NCBI GenBank assembly: GCA_026182355.1
Contig: JAPFBL010000233.1
Location: forward strand, 1,736,001-1,800,000
Direction: 5' to 3'
Source: Hermatobates lingyangjiaoensis
Taxonomy: Eukaryota; Arthropoda; Insecta; Hemiptera; Hermatobatidae
Length of the DNA stretch: 64,000 nt
Shown here: one piece after another, positions 1 to 11,325 of the stretch
Layout of the letters: every line of letters begins with the position of its first letter
Numbering within the stretch: position 1 is the first letter of the stretch
Translations under genes and position numbers: made by a program
Notes under the pieces: model-generated
What the model was told of the DNA's origin: nothing
The model's input: only the letters and a program-made list of their open reading frames with translations
Database searches by the model: none

Positions 1-640
1 TTTTAGATAGTTAGTAGTTAACGATGCAACATTTTTTTACGTAGCTATAGTATTTCGCATTGTAAACGTATTAAAGCATTTGGAAGGTAATAATAACTTC
101 CTTTACTAACTAGTTCAATTGTAGTACAAATGTTCCTTCAATACAAATAATATTCAAGATATTTTCTCTTAAATAAAATGTTTTCTGAGCCAGGTTTTTC
201 TAGAGCTGCACAGAATAAGCGAGAAGGAGTCGGTTATGAAATGTTGTGTTTCGCGTCTGTTAGATTCGCTTCATTCCCAGACACACACACAGACACCCAC
301 ACACACGCACACCTACACTCACAACAAACCATCTGACAGATCCCTTCTCATACAGTAATATCAAACATATAACATTTCAAACACACTTCTTCAAAATCTT
401 CTTGTACAACATTATTAGGTTTTTTCAAGAAATCATATTTTTCAGAAATTTTACTTATTTCTTCTTTCTTAATTTAATGTATAGAGAAAATGAAGATATT
501 ATGTAAAAAGTTTAATGCAATCACAAATAATAATGTTTAATTTACAGGTTCCTATTAAGGAGCCATAGTTAGTGACTTTTAGTGTGATTAGCATTTAGGT
601 GGGTAAATCACGTTGAAATTTGGCTGATTGCTCAGTCCAA
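1..640. other. AT-rich unique spacer with CA-rich tract
   Basis: No coding region is visible in any frame. The only low-complexity feature is an imperfect (CA)n stretch at about 281-313. Nothing else is recognised. Confidence 0.6.
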
Positions 641-694
641 AAGTTATATATATATATATCAATGATCAAACCACAATAAGAAATGGGAAAACAA

Positions 695-737
695 GACTAA
701 GATCTTTCAACTGTAACAAGCGGTCTTCGTCAGAGTC
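695..737 (-). ncRNA. Hammerhead-like core, family A, left arm
   Basis: On the minus strand this reads GACT, CTGACGA, one extra A, a 5-bp hairpin, GAAAGATCTT, AGTC. It is the mirror partner of 765-807. Activity is not established; one extra base relative to the hammerhead consensus is present. Confidence 0.35.
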
Positions 738-764
738 AAAAACCCAACTTTGGGTTGATTTTTT

Positions 765-807
765 GACTCTGACGAAGACCGCTTCTTACGGTTGAAAGAT
801 CTTAGTC
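765..807 (+). ncRNA. Hammerhead-like core, family A, right arm
   Basis: Positions 765-768 (GACT) pair with 804-807 (AGTC) as helix I. CTGACGA at 769-775 matches the C3 to A9 consensus CUGANGA. An extra A lies at 776. Helix II is formed by 777-781 and 789-793. GAA at 794-796 matches G12-A14, and AGATCT at 797-802 is a palindromic mini helix III with A15.1 and U16.1 in place. T803 is an acceptable H17. Compared with the canonical hammerhead the only misfit is the inserted A776. Minimal type I hammerheads are known in Penelope-like elements; whether this variant cleaves is unknown. Confidence 0.4.
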
Positions 808-1021
808 TTGTTTTCCCATTTATTATTGTGGTTTGATCATTGATTGTTATTCCACGTGTTTATGTGAAATCTTATATATATATATATATATATATATACA
901 ACAAAATTTCTTGTTAGTTGGAATGACAAACATTTTCCTTCACCTGACGATTAATTGAGGGTTTTTTTTTCTTTAATAAATAGAGCCTCTAAACTATATA
1001 TTTCAGATTTCACAAGCAACT

Positions 1022-1212
1022 TTCAAACCACAATAAGAAATGATAAAAAAAGACTAAGATCTTTCAACCATAACAAGCAGTCTTCGTTAGAGTCAAATCC
1101 CAACTGATTCCAACAGATTCAAATCAATTAATTGGGATTTGACTCTGAGGAAGAGCGCTTGTTACAGTTAAGAAATGAGTCTTTGTTTTCTCATTTCTTA
1201 TCGTGGTTTGAA
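1022..1212. mobile_element. Family A fold-back, diverged copy
   Basis: Minus copy 1022-1115 and plus copy 1130-1212 form imperfect complementary arms around a short spacer. The left arm keeps the hammerhead-like core (minus strand, 1052-1094). The right arm (1141-1181) has CTGAGGA but its GAAA segment is altered to AAGAAAT, so it is more decayed. Outer ends carry the family A tail TCAAACCACAATAAGAAAT and its complement. Confidence 0.7.
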
Positions 1213-2574
1213 CAAAATCAACAACAAAATCTTATTGTAGAGAACAGTCAATTGATGTTAGATTGTTGAATGGTTCGAAATAGTACTCAGTTATTTTTTT
1301 TAAGAGAACAGCTAGTGTAGGGTTTGTTAGAAAACTCCTCTTAACACAGCAATATCGACGTATTTCTTCTGATTGGTTCTACAATCCACCTCTTGCAGGC
1401 TTGCCTATATATATTAGTTTCTAAGTAAATTGTTTTCAACTTAATTATCTCTACTAAAATGAACATCGTCTACCACATCAATATCCTTATATAACTTTGT
1501 TATAAAACAAGTATTTCAATACAGTAAAATATGTGTCATAATTAGTTATAAAATGCATATTATAAATATTTTAATATGGTAAATATTGTAATACAATACA
1601 AATTCCTTGAAATTATAAACTATTTTACATAAGGCCTGTTCCACATTTTAATAATTTGATGGCTCTAAAGAGAGAAAATTGATACTCAGTTATATTTAAG
1701 TTTAATATTTAAAATTTAAAATCCCCTTTATTCATGATATTTTACTCTTTAAATTCCTCCGTTATAATTATTACTCTAAATACGTGTTTTGGTAGATGTG
1801 AAGATGTCATTGATTATCTATATCAATATTAAATAAATTTTGTAATTTTTACTTTTATTTAATCTTTGTCTATAATATTTATTTACATTTAAAAGTAATA
1901 AGTCAGTCTACTTTTTCATTGAATTGGAAATAAAAAAAACATATTTGTAGAAAACCAAATAATTCAAGGTTCATTGTTCGTTAGGTGAAAATATAGTACA
2001 GGAGTTGGGTGGCTTTGGGGAAGTGGACAGTGCTACAATGGCCTTTACTCCATGAAAGGTTCTTCACCTCTGGTAAAGTACCAATACTGCATTTCCTCAC
2101 AAATAAACAATGCACTTTGTATAGCGTCGTTCTCTATAAATATTTTATTTAATTATTAAATCATTGAAAAAGTGGATTGATGTATTTTATTTATATACGA
2201 GTACGACGTGGAGGGGTGTTGTTTTTGTAAACTATCAATGTACACCATGAAATGTACCATAATGCCATCTATCTCTTTAGGATTATTGACGTCCACAAAT
2301 GAGCAATCAAAGTACATAAAATCTATATGTGGTTTATATTTTGAAATCGTTGATAAAACAAGTTTTTTTTAATAAAGCACAAGAGAAATGTTTGCGAATA
2401 TTACCATACGTTCAGTCGGGAATTAGCACCGTCCATCTGGTAGTACAATCGCCTTTATATAAGGCAAAATATTTTTCACGTTGTGTATGCTCTTAATGAG
2501 GTTTTCAATTATACCTTTTGAAGAAAATTTGTGCATAAGCGGCATGTTTATACACAAACAAGCAATAAAGTTCA
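1213..2574. other. AT-rich spacer, no gene seen
   Basis: No conserved frame, tRNA or repeat is recognised. Base composition is strongly AT with several poly-A and poly-T runs. Confidence 0.6.
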
Positions 2575-2850
2575 GTGTAGACACAGAAACATAAAGAAAT
2601 TAAAAACACACTCGTTTAGTCTCTAATTTATGGTTTCAACCGTTTTCAGGAGAGATAAAAGAGGGAAACCAAGCGCACTGGTATAGAAACTTGTGAAGGC
2701 TCCAACCGCAGGAGACCCCAACCGTTTCTGTATCAGCGTGTCTGGTTTTCCTCACTCTTTTCTCCTGAAGACGGTTGAAACAAAAAATTATAACCTTTAA
2801 GCGTATGTCTTTAATTTCTCTTCATTTCTGTTTCTATATTGATTTCTTTA
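2575..2850. mobile_element. Family B fold-back (PLE-type termini)
   Basis: Left arm (about 2575-2680, minus) and right arm (about 2740-2850, plus) are complementary. The right arm contains TCTCCTGAAGACGG followed by a hairpin and a degenerate AAAA in place of GAAA, then the tail TTTAATTTCTCTTCATTTC. The centre carries CCAAGCGCACTGG-type sequence shared with 29639-29690 and 47680-47700. Related copies are at 13000-13110, 17130-17205, 29550-29745, 47651-47803 and 50327-50545. Confidence 0.7.
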
Positions 2851-2889
2851 ACAAGATTTCACAATTAAACACCAGAAACAATAATCAAC

Positions 2890-2938
2890 GTCTAAACCAC
2901 AATAAGAAATTAGAACAAAGACTAAGATCTTTCAACAT
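2890..2938 (-). mobile_element. Family A tail fragment
   Basis: A 50-bp minus-strand match to the family A tail (AAACCACAATAAGAAAT, then AAGACTAAGATCTTTCAAC) immediately downstream of the family B fold-back. It stops before the CTGACGA segment and is a truncated remnant. Confidence 0.65.
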
Positions 2939-4040
2939 TTTAATACATAGTATTTCCAACGTTTTCCTCCTTTGCTCATCTTTACCTCAGGTATTAAATT
3001 CCCTCTTCAGTTAAATCAAACCTATTGTTTTCATAAAGTCTGTGTATTCTCAATGCAGTGATACTAATCATTTGTTCTTACCATGTATGAATGTTGGTAC
3101 AGCTGCTAATTTAAAAAACGGTTTGTTCTTCCATGATATTCTGTTTCACAGTCTGTGTGCTTTTTTGCATTTATATGATTACTTTGTGATACTTTTGGAT
3201 TCTTATCTTTCAGATTTAATAACTAAGTATTTACATTACTTTTATTAAAAAGACAAGAGTTACTACAGGCAATTTTTGTTTGAAAACTTTTTTTTTAATT
3301 ACTTTACATTAAACACCACTATCAAAAGGTAATTTAAACAACTTTTTATCTTACACTTGCAGATCGTTACTTGTTCTGTTGGATTGGACTTTAGTATGTA
3401 AAGTAGTATCGTCGAATTAAATTTCAACAATATTTATTTCTCTACACAAACATTATTTATAATATGTTTTTTAAACATTCACAAATATATTATTAAATTT
3501 GATAACATACTTTTTACTACGTTTGCAGAATAAAAGTAGTTTTTATTAAGTAATCGATTTCTTGTCTTTGTTACATCATTGGTCATCCTGCTACTTCATA
3601 GAAGGATCTCACAAGTCTTTCCTTTTTCATTGTACAATGCCCTGAGTTTCTCAATAATACATATTACATACTCTTCTGAATAGATTGTAAACATAGTGTG
3701 ATTGGAAATTCAAATAATTACTATTTTTTATACCTCTTAGTAGGAACGTACTACTGGATTTGTATTTTACAGATATATATTGTATTATATATGTATTTAT
3801 GATATATATGTCCACCCTATAATTGTTGGGTAAAAATATATAGGGTGAACATATTTCAGATCACATTTCCTATAAAAATAGCATCATAATGGTACTGACT
3901 TAGTCCTGAATTTAAACTTTTCTTTCGTACATCTCTATATACGAGTATAAAGTTCATGAGTTTGTTTGTTATTTTGTTTCTTTGTTTGTTCACACATTTT
4001 CCGGGGAGATAGAGACCTGAAATTAAATATATATTATTTA
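2939..4040. other. AT-rich spacer; part resembles a dispersed-repeat end
   Basis: No gene is recognised; short open frames near 2775-3250 overlap repeat remnants or have no recognisable domain. Around 3935-4020 the sequence (CTCTATATACGAG, TTTGTTTGTT runs, CCGGGGAGATAGAGACC) resembles, in reverse, the end of the element annotated at 13972-14947, so it may be another fragment of that family. Confidence 0.45.
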
Positions 4041-4575
4041 TTACCTGAATAATGTTAAAGAAAAGAAAATTATTATTTAATTTCGAAAATGGACCCAGGG
4101 TAGCCAGTGGCTTGCGTGCTTGTCTATGACAGATGTGAAAATGTATAATACATAAATATAAAAAAAAAATATTTATTTAATTAATTATTTGTGTAATATA
4201 AACACTGGTAGTAAAGTAAGGTATGGAACCAGAGTAGCCCAATGGCTGCGTGCTCACCGCTGACAGTAGCACAAATATATTATAAATATATCAATGATCA
4301 AACCACAATAAGAAAATGGGAAAACAAGACTAAGATCTTTCAATTGTAACAAGCGGTCTTCGTCAGAGTCAAAAACCCAACTGAAAGATCTTATATTTGT
4401 ATGATCTTAGTCTTGTTTTCCCATTTCTTATTGTGGTTTGATCATTGATTGTTATTTCACGTGTTTATGTGAAATCTTTTTATTATAAATATATGCAACG
4501 AACAAAAATTTTAATAATGTAAACAATGGTAATAAAAGAAAGGCATGAAGCCAGAGTAGCCAGTGGCTTAACAAA
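4041..4575 (+). repeat. Three tandem copies of a tRNA-like repeat
   Basis: Related segments centred on 4091-4135, 4225-4275 and 4545-4575 share CCAG-G-GTAGCC-A-TGGCTT/GCGTGCT, which resembles a pol III box A, followed in the first two by TGACAG. Each is preceded by an AT-rich stretch with TAATGTTAA/TAATATAAA. Copies two and three are separated by a family A fold-back. I cannot see a convincing box B, so this is either a decayed SINE tandem or an unrelated satellite. Confidence 0.5.
4289..4480. mobile_element. Family A fold-back, with truncated right arm
   Basis: The left arm (4289-4379, minus) is well preserved and contains a hammerhead-like core at 4328-4370. The right arm lacks the CTGACGA and helix II segment and begins at the GAAAGATCTTA region, but keeps the full tail to 4480 including the hairpin formed by TTTCAC and GTGAAA. 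It splits the tRNA-like tandem repeat of 4041-4575. Confidence 0.75.
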
Positions 4576-4867
4576 TAAATTGATGAATGCTCTTTGAGTG
4601 AATACTATGAGAGAATTTCAAGTTTTAAATACGAGTTAAGCGTTAATAACGAGTAACGATTTCCTTCTATTTGGTGAATGTAATTTTTATTTGAAATCAT
4701 AATAAAAGTTAAAGTAAGTTTTTGAAAAGTTGAAACAAAAAATGATGAGAAAGTAGCTTGACAGGGGAAGGGTGACTCAAAGTATTGTTAGAGTTATAAA
4801 GGATACGGATTCTAAGGAGAAATGAAAAAGCAGCGGCTTCCATACCCTCGGGGAATACAATATTTTG

Positions 4868-5215
4868 TCAACTAACTAGCAGGGCTAATTTAATTAAGAT
4901 TTTGAGGAGAAGGCATTGCTGTGGGTTACTAGGAGGAGTGGGGGAGGGGGAGGAAAAAGTGGCCCTTTGGGAGTCGACGGTCGACCTAATGAAAGGCGAA
5001 ATCGATTGGCACCATGGGCAGACTTGTTGCCTTAATGAAGCGGTCGTCACTGAACCGGCGGAAGAGAGAGAGAGGGAGCAAGAGGCAGATTGGCAGTCTT
5101 TTCCCCAAGGAAGACTTAATACCCGGCACAAATCAACCTGTCGAGCAATGATGAACGACTTGTGACCTCCAAGAGACTGGAGCTGTCACCCTTTGAGGCG
5201 CCTCTAATTTATGGC
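4868..5215. other. Unassigned GC-richer island
   Basis: This 350-bp stretch is clearly less AT-rich than its surroundings and is open on both strands: 87 codons on plus from 4902 and 87 on minus. The plus frame contains a glutamate/arginine-rich stretch caused by GAGAGAGAGAGGG near 5067. I recognise no domain. It could be a decayed exon, a retrocopy or a repeat unit; without comparison it remains unassigned. Confidence 0.4.
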
Positions 5216-7234
5216 CTTCTTCGTTGATACCAGCATGTTGTCCTTTCACAACACTTTTTGAATGGCCAAACTGAACACACTGTTAACAACAATAATGGAT
5301 AACTAATTTTTATATTATTTTACATGATATCAACCTAATCATTTAAGACATCATTCAGACAGACCCTAAATGGTAATTTCTACGTAGATCGGTTGTACAT
5401 GGTGAAAGGCCAACTAAAATGCCAAAATCACAGAGATTGTAACTAAAATTGTGTAAATAGTTTTGCACCAAAATATAAAAAAAAAAATTTTTTCCATAAT
5501 ACTTGCTAAAAAAATATGATCTTTTTGTTAAGCTTGATGATCTGTTTCAGAAATACTAAAAATTTCAATTCAAAATGTGCTGTTCACTACTATTGTGCTG
5601 ATAAACATTTCGTAGGGTTCATTTATCCCACTTTATTATTAGCAAACGTCTTTAATTTCTCTCCTCGGTCTCCACTATTTCGTCAATATTCAGTAAACTG
5701 AACTTGACAAGCTTCAAAAATTAAATGTATTTCTCCAAAATTTCTCTCAAATCTCAATTTCAATCATTAGCTAATTTTTTATATTTTAATTCTGAAATAT
5801 TTTATTTACCTCCATTAATTGGCTTAAATTATCACAATTTCAGTCTCTGTTCTATTAATAATTTTGTTTTCATACTTTTGTTTTGTTTATTTGATTTTAT
5901 TATGTTTTAGTTATATTTTTTTCCTTACTTGCAAATTTGTTTACAGGAAATCAAGAGCAAAGTTTCCTATTCACTCCTCACTTTCCATTTTGCGACATCA
6001 GGTACATTAAAATATTTTACCTTTTTTCATTACTTGCATGCCATTTTTCAGTTCTGTTATTACCTTTTCTTGGACGGTGACCAATCAAGTTATCTCTCCT
6101 CCCCCTTCCTAAGTATGTTGGCTACATTTTCACTGAAATTTCCAAATGACGGAATTGTTCAGTGTTTCTGCTATTTTTTAAGCGTTTTACCTTTTTAGCA
6201 TATTTATTTATACACTTGGATAGCTGCTGTAGACCTCATGCTACATTAAGGAACTAAAAAAAAGTCAACTTCATAGAAGAGTCAAATCAAAAATGGTTCA
6301 GCCAAAACACAACTTACATGTTAAGACAGCTACTATTTTCATAATTTACTAAAATTTCATATATTTCTTAATTATTTTCTAAAATATACATTTTTTGATC
6401 ATTTTCATATAGTTATTATAAAGGGTAAACCTTAAAATTTTTTACAACTAATTGTTTAAGCATTTTATTTTATGTTACTATAACAAAACAATATCAAGAA
6501 GTTTAGTATTTGAATCATTCATAAAAAATAAAATAATAATAGCAATCTCTATTTAATTTATATTTACGTAATGAAAACGATGCACTGGAATGGATGGAGA
6601 AAACACAGTCGATACAGTTATTTAGGTCATTTGTAAAGGTCAAATGATTAAATGTCTGCATTATTAACAGGATAGGTTAAGAAGTATTAGTCCACAATGC
6701 CAAGATCAGGACCTTTATACTCGTAAAAGGTATGTATACCATACTGGGCAGGAGTGGTAAAAGCATATTAATAGCTTTTAAACTCTACCTTTAAGTGAAA
6801 TAGTTGAAAAAAGTTTGTCAGGTTATTTGCATTTGTTATTCCACTTATCTCCAAACGGCATTACTTATACTTACATCAACTAATCTCTCTGATGTTTAAT
6901 AGAATCTGATAGGAGTGTTATGTGGAATCATCTTTCCTACCAACATCGCTTACAACATTTTAACACATTTCTAACAACATATGATTTAAACATTTTGAGA
7001 AATGATCAATTTTCCATGTACCATTTTAGCATATCATCCAAATTTATTACGTTTTCATTTACAATTTATGAACTAATTATTGTGCAATAATAACACAAAT
7101 GTGAAATATCCGCAAAATTTACTTATTTCTAAGCTTACTATGACAGAACAAAATTGGAATTTATTTAATTAAAAGTCAATATATATAGATAAGTTAGATT
7201 TTGAGATAATTAGTTCTTAGAGAAAATTAAATTA
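5216..7234. other. AT-rich spacer, no gene seen
   Basis: Pyrimidine-rich short frames at 5516-6198 have no recognisable domain and their composition matches the spacer. Nothing else is supported. Confidence 0.55.
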
Positions 7235-7545
7235 ATGCTAGATTAAGTTGTAGTTGCAGTAACATAAAGTAGCACACATAGATCAAACATTGACTCTTTG
7301 TGATTCCACAATGAATATTTCACATTGGAAGCCCTAAATCTTACCCATCTTAAGTGTCTTTTGATTAGGAATCTTTAACGTGTAGATGACATCGTATAGG
7401 CTGATAGCTTAACGTCCTCTCCGAGAGATGACGTACTCAGTTTTATTCACCTCCCACGTAAATAAACTGAAGACCAGGGTGGGTGTTGAACCACTGACCT
7501 ACCAGTTCTGAGGCGAGTACGTATCCACTAGACTAACTGGTCCAC
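7235..7545 (-). mobile_element. tRNA-derived SINE, diverged, minus strand
   Basis: Read on the minus strand it starts with a tRNA-like head (GACCAGTTAGTCTAG...GGTTCAACACCC, the box B position at about 7483-7493), then the body with TTTATTTACGTGGGAGGTGAATAAA, GAGAGGACGTTAAG, TACGATGTCAT and GATTC-TTGG..., and ends near CACAAAGAGTCAATG. It is about 310 bp, close to the length of the best copy at 54471-54803, with numerous substitutions and no clear target-site duplication. Confidence 0.75.
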
Positions 7546-9475
7546 AAAAAGTAATCCCGAGAAAATTGTTATGAATCCACCCAATCAATGAAACAAGATT
7601 ATACAATAAAATTATAAAATTAAATAAAACACAATTAATTATTTATATTTATTATAATTATAAAGTAAAATACCAGAGAGCTAACCTGGGATATATCTCA
7701 CGACTTTCATCTTACATCAATATTTTGATAATTATTTCAACTATAGAATAATTGCTCTAGGTGTTATTCATGACATCAATAAATGTCGTTAGTGTGGATT
7801 ATAAATGTCTTATTATAAATTAATAACTACCATAATAAATATTAGTAATATGTTAAGTACTATTTCTCAATCATTGCACAGCTTTCCATATAGTAATTAA
7901 CTCTGTTTAATTATTGGGACGAATATTCATTTCTTTATACAGTACTGTTGTGCATCCAACAATATCACTTTATTTACTTCCGTCTATGTGAACATTTCAT
8001 TGCACATTAGTAATAAATTCATAATTTGAACAGCTTGTTTTTACACTAGCTCTAGTAGAATGTGTTCGTTCTAACTTCGTCATATAAGAAAGGTCTAGGT
8101 TTCATTTTGACGGTAAATTATTGCAATAAGAATATCAGTTTTCTATAAATTTAATTATATTATGAGAATTCCTCGTGATTCAACGATATATGCTTAGGAG
8201 TATATGGTCCAAAAACCAAACAATACTCGTTAATTTTTAATCAAATTACTTTGATATGTACATTTTCTTGTAATTTCCAAGTATAAAATGATATTTCTTA
8301 TGAAAATTGAAAATATTTTTGTAGAACATAGTTTTATCATCATATGAAGTTATCTTAACCTTTTTTTTTTTGTAATGTCATCAAACGTGTTTTGTCTGAT
8401 TTTTAAAAAAAAAAATGTAGCGTCAAATTTTTTAAAAAAAAACGTTTAAAAATTTAATACGAATTTTGAAATTTAAGTTTTCTTTTTTTATATCTCGCAT
8501 ATTAAAGTATACTAAAACTTTATATTCTGTGTTATAGAATTAATAATTAAGTAATATTTATCAAATAATTTCAAGTATAATGTTGTTAACAAAGTATTTA
8601 AATATCTTATAAAAAGTTAAAAATATTTGTTTTTCGTAATTATAAAAGAGAACACTCCAATTTAAATACGGATTAGTAATAAATAATTCACTCGGTCCAA
8701 ATAATCAAAAAGATAAAGAGCTCCTTCAAAGAAAGATAATTAGTTTGGAAAGACTTGAGACTAAATCCATGCAAACAATTTTAATGGCTTTGTAGATTTA
8801 ATTTCTGATCAGATCTTCACATTAATTTTTCTAATTTGCCATTTCAAGTTTTCATTTATTCAAGCATAACAAAACTCAGTTAATTTAAATAAGAAATAAA
8901 ATCCAGATCTTGAGTAATGTTTGTATTAACTTCTTAATACAATTTGTTAATGTTTTTTAACAATATACAATTACGAAAGGATATTTTTTGAGGTATACTT
9001 ATACTAGTGACGAAGACATAAATATCTAGAATTATATTCTACTTATTAACATAATTATTTCTTGTATTAGCACATTATATGGTAGACGGAACAATAAACA
9101 TTGCTTTATCGACTATAGATTAGAATAAAGAAATGGGAACAAACCAAATTACGACTAGCAATGGACTTAAAAAAATATTATAAAAATTAATTATAAATAT
9201 GATAATTAGTAAGTACTTGAAGAACAGTGGGAGGAACCGATCCATTGGAGATCCAAAGAGCGGTCATTCGAGCCAATTTCTGTCTCTCAGGCAATTAGTA
9301 AGTAAAATAACCTAATAAATATGAATTACAAAAATATTCCTCTTCACATTTTACCAATAGATAAATAATTTGTCTCCAGCAGGACATCCTGTGTATTCAA
9401 TAGCAATAAAAGAACATTAATACTTGGAAAAGTTTTTTCATGTTGAAAATATTTATGGGTGGTTGATGGTTGGAG
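7546..9475. other. AT-rich spacer, no gene seen
   Basis: Several homopolymer runs (for example 8360-8460) and no recognisable frame. No repeat shared with the rest of the window was noticed. Confidence 0.55.
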
Positions 9476-9494
9476 GTCGGTCAGACTGACCGAC
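9476..9494. repeat. Perfect GC-rich palindrome
   Basis: GTCGGTCAG, a single A, then CTGACCGAC: 9-bp arms with a one-base centre, standing immediately before the (TA)n array in otherwise AT-rich DNA. Confidence 0.8.
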
Positions 9495-9496
<2 letters not shown>

Positions 9497-9538
<42 letters not shown>

Positions 9539-9628
9539 TGTGAATATAATGTTTTAACAGAGAGAATAGTAACACACATAGTAAATAAAATCAGAGTTAT
9601 TATCTCCAATTTGTAGTAAATTTCTCTT

Positions 9629-9677
<49 letters not shown>

Positions 9678-9864
9678 TATAATGTTCAAACAGAGAGAAT
9701 AGTAACACATATGTAAATAAAATTGAAGTAAATAAAACTGTTTGAACATTATATTCATATATATATATATATATATATGAATATAATGTTTTAACAGAGA
9801 GAATAGTAACACATATAGTAAATAAAATCAGAGTTATTATCTCTAATTTGTAGTAAATTTTCTT

Positions 9865-9923
<59 letters not shown>

Positions 9924-10004
9924 ATAATGTTTTAAACAGAGAGAATAGTAACACACATAGTAAATAAAATCAGAGTTATTATCTCCAATTTGTAGTAAAT
10001 TCTC

Positions 10005-10041
<37 letters not shown>

Positions 10042-10174
10042 TATATATATATATATAATATATGAATATAATGTTCAAACAGAGAGAATAGTAACACATA
10101 TGTAAATAAAATTGAAGTAAATAAAACTGTTTGAACATTATATTCATATATATAATATATATATATATATATCT
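9497..10174. repeat. Alternating (TA)n minisatellite, two unit types
   Basis: Five blocks are separated by (TA)n tracts. Type 1 blocks (about 9541-9632, 9779-9866 and 9920-10007) run from GAATATAATGTTTTAACAG (GATATAATGTTTTAAACAG in the third) through AGAGAGAATAGTAACACA and TCAGAGTTATTATCT to TAAATT-TCTTCA. Type 2 blocks (9674-9759, 10065-10147) start with GAATATAATGTTCAAACAG and end in its exact complement, so each can fold into a 19-bp hairpin. Block order is 1-2-1-1-2. Open frames here on the minus strand are (Tyr-Ile)n translations of TA repeats and are not genes. Confidence 0.85.
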
Positions 10175-11093
10175 TTATTCTCTATTAGTTCAGTTAAACC
10201 GTTGACCTTTCAACTCTTTTATTCTAACCGCTTGTTTCTTGTTCATTATTGACCTTTGACCTTCTCTTTACATCAACCTGTACTAATCCTTTTAATCTAT
10301 TAACAGCAATGACTAAGCATGAGTCATCGATTTTAATTTAACATGTCACTTGGCCAAATCCTTTTCCAGTTGAACTCTGTTCTTCCTTTCCTGCGAGGCA
10401 CTCTTGAGTGATGTTATTTTATATTTTTTTTTTCTTACGTTATAGTTTATATACATATGAACAATTAAATTTTATTAATAATAAATACTAAAAATAATAA
10501 TAAAATAAAACATAAACAAAATTTTCTGAGCAAGCTAAATGCATAAATATATCATCCAAATAAAATAAGTTATTAAGTCAGTAAACGTTTAATACATATT
10601 AAAATTGAACCAAGAATTGACATAATTAATTGCTAAAAGGCTTTATATAAACTGAAAAGGAATTATTGGTAATTTGACGAGAGGATATATTTAGGTCTTT
10701 GTTTGTTTGCTTTACTCTGAAAACAGACTTTTAAGCATTACATTTTCAATGCAATAACGACCTGTGGTCAGGCAAATAATCTCTTTATCCAACCACACAT
10801 TTCAATTAAGTACGTCTGGTTCCCACATTTGACTCCTATTGGTCTTCGATTTAACATTTACATCAATACTGTTAATATGTATGGATTTCCAATATGGTTA
10901 TTGAGAGAAATATGCTGTTGAATAGTTTATAGATTCTATTGACATAAGTAAGCAGACTGAAATAATTAATTAATAAATACCATAAAAACAATAAAATATT
11001 GATTTCATACAAAATTACGTTATAAAGTAAAAAAATTATTACTTTAAGAAGGAGTATTGAAAAATACGTTAAGTCTTTTCAATATTTTCTTTA
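10175..11093. other. AT-rich spacer, no gene seen
   Basis: No recognisable frame, tRNA or repeat copy. Confidence 0.55.
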
Positions 11094-11262
11094 GGAAAAG
11101 TATAGCGATCACTAAAGAAAAATTTATATAATTACTTTGACAAATTTACAAGTTTTTAGATCCCTAAAGTCTTCTATTGATGTATTTTCTCTGATTTTTG
11201 GTGTGTCTGTATGTGTGTGTGTGTGTCTTTGTGTATGTGTGTGTGTGTGTGTGTGTGTCTTT

Positions 11263-11325
<63 letters not shown>

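Larger units (their letters stand above)
659..842. mobile_element. Family A fold-back (head-to-head PLE-type termini)
   Basis: A minus-oriented copy (about 659-742) is followed almost immediately by a plus-oriented copy (about 748-842), giving near-complementary arms of roughly 90 bases. Each arm contains the family A hallmarks: GACTCTGACGA, a hairpin, GAAAGATCTTAGTC, then a tail with GGTTTGATCATTGAT. The plus tail continues to about 872 with a small hairpin formed by TTCCAC and GTGAAA. The element sits between (TA)n runs at 645-659 and 872-898. The class is inferred from similarity of layout to Penelope-like element ends; no protein is encoded. Confidence 0.75.

Noticed and set aside
765..807. 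Calling this a confirmed active hammerhead ribozyme
   Set aside because: One base between A9 and helix II departs from the consensus in every family; activity cannot be claimed from sequence alone.
9628..10147. Minus-strand frames of 108 and 71 codons
   Set aside because: They are (Tyr-Ile)n translations of (TA)n tracts in the minisatellite.
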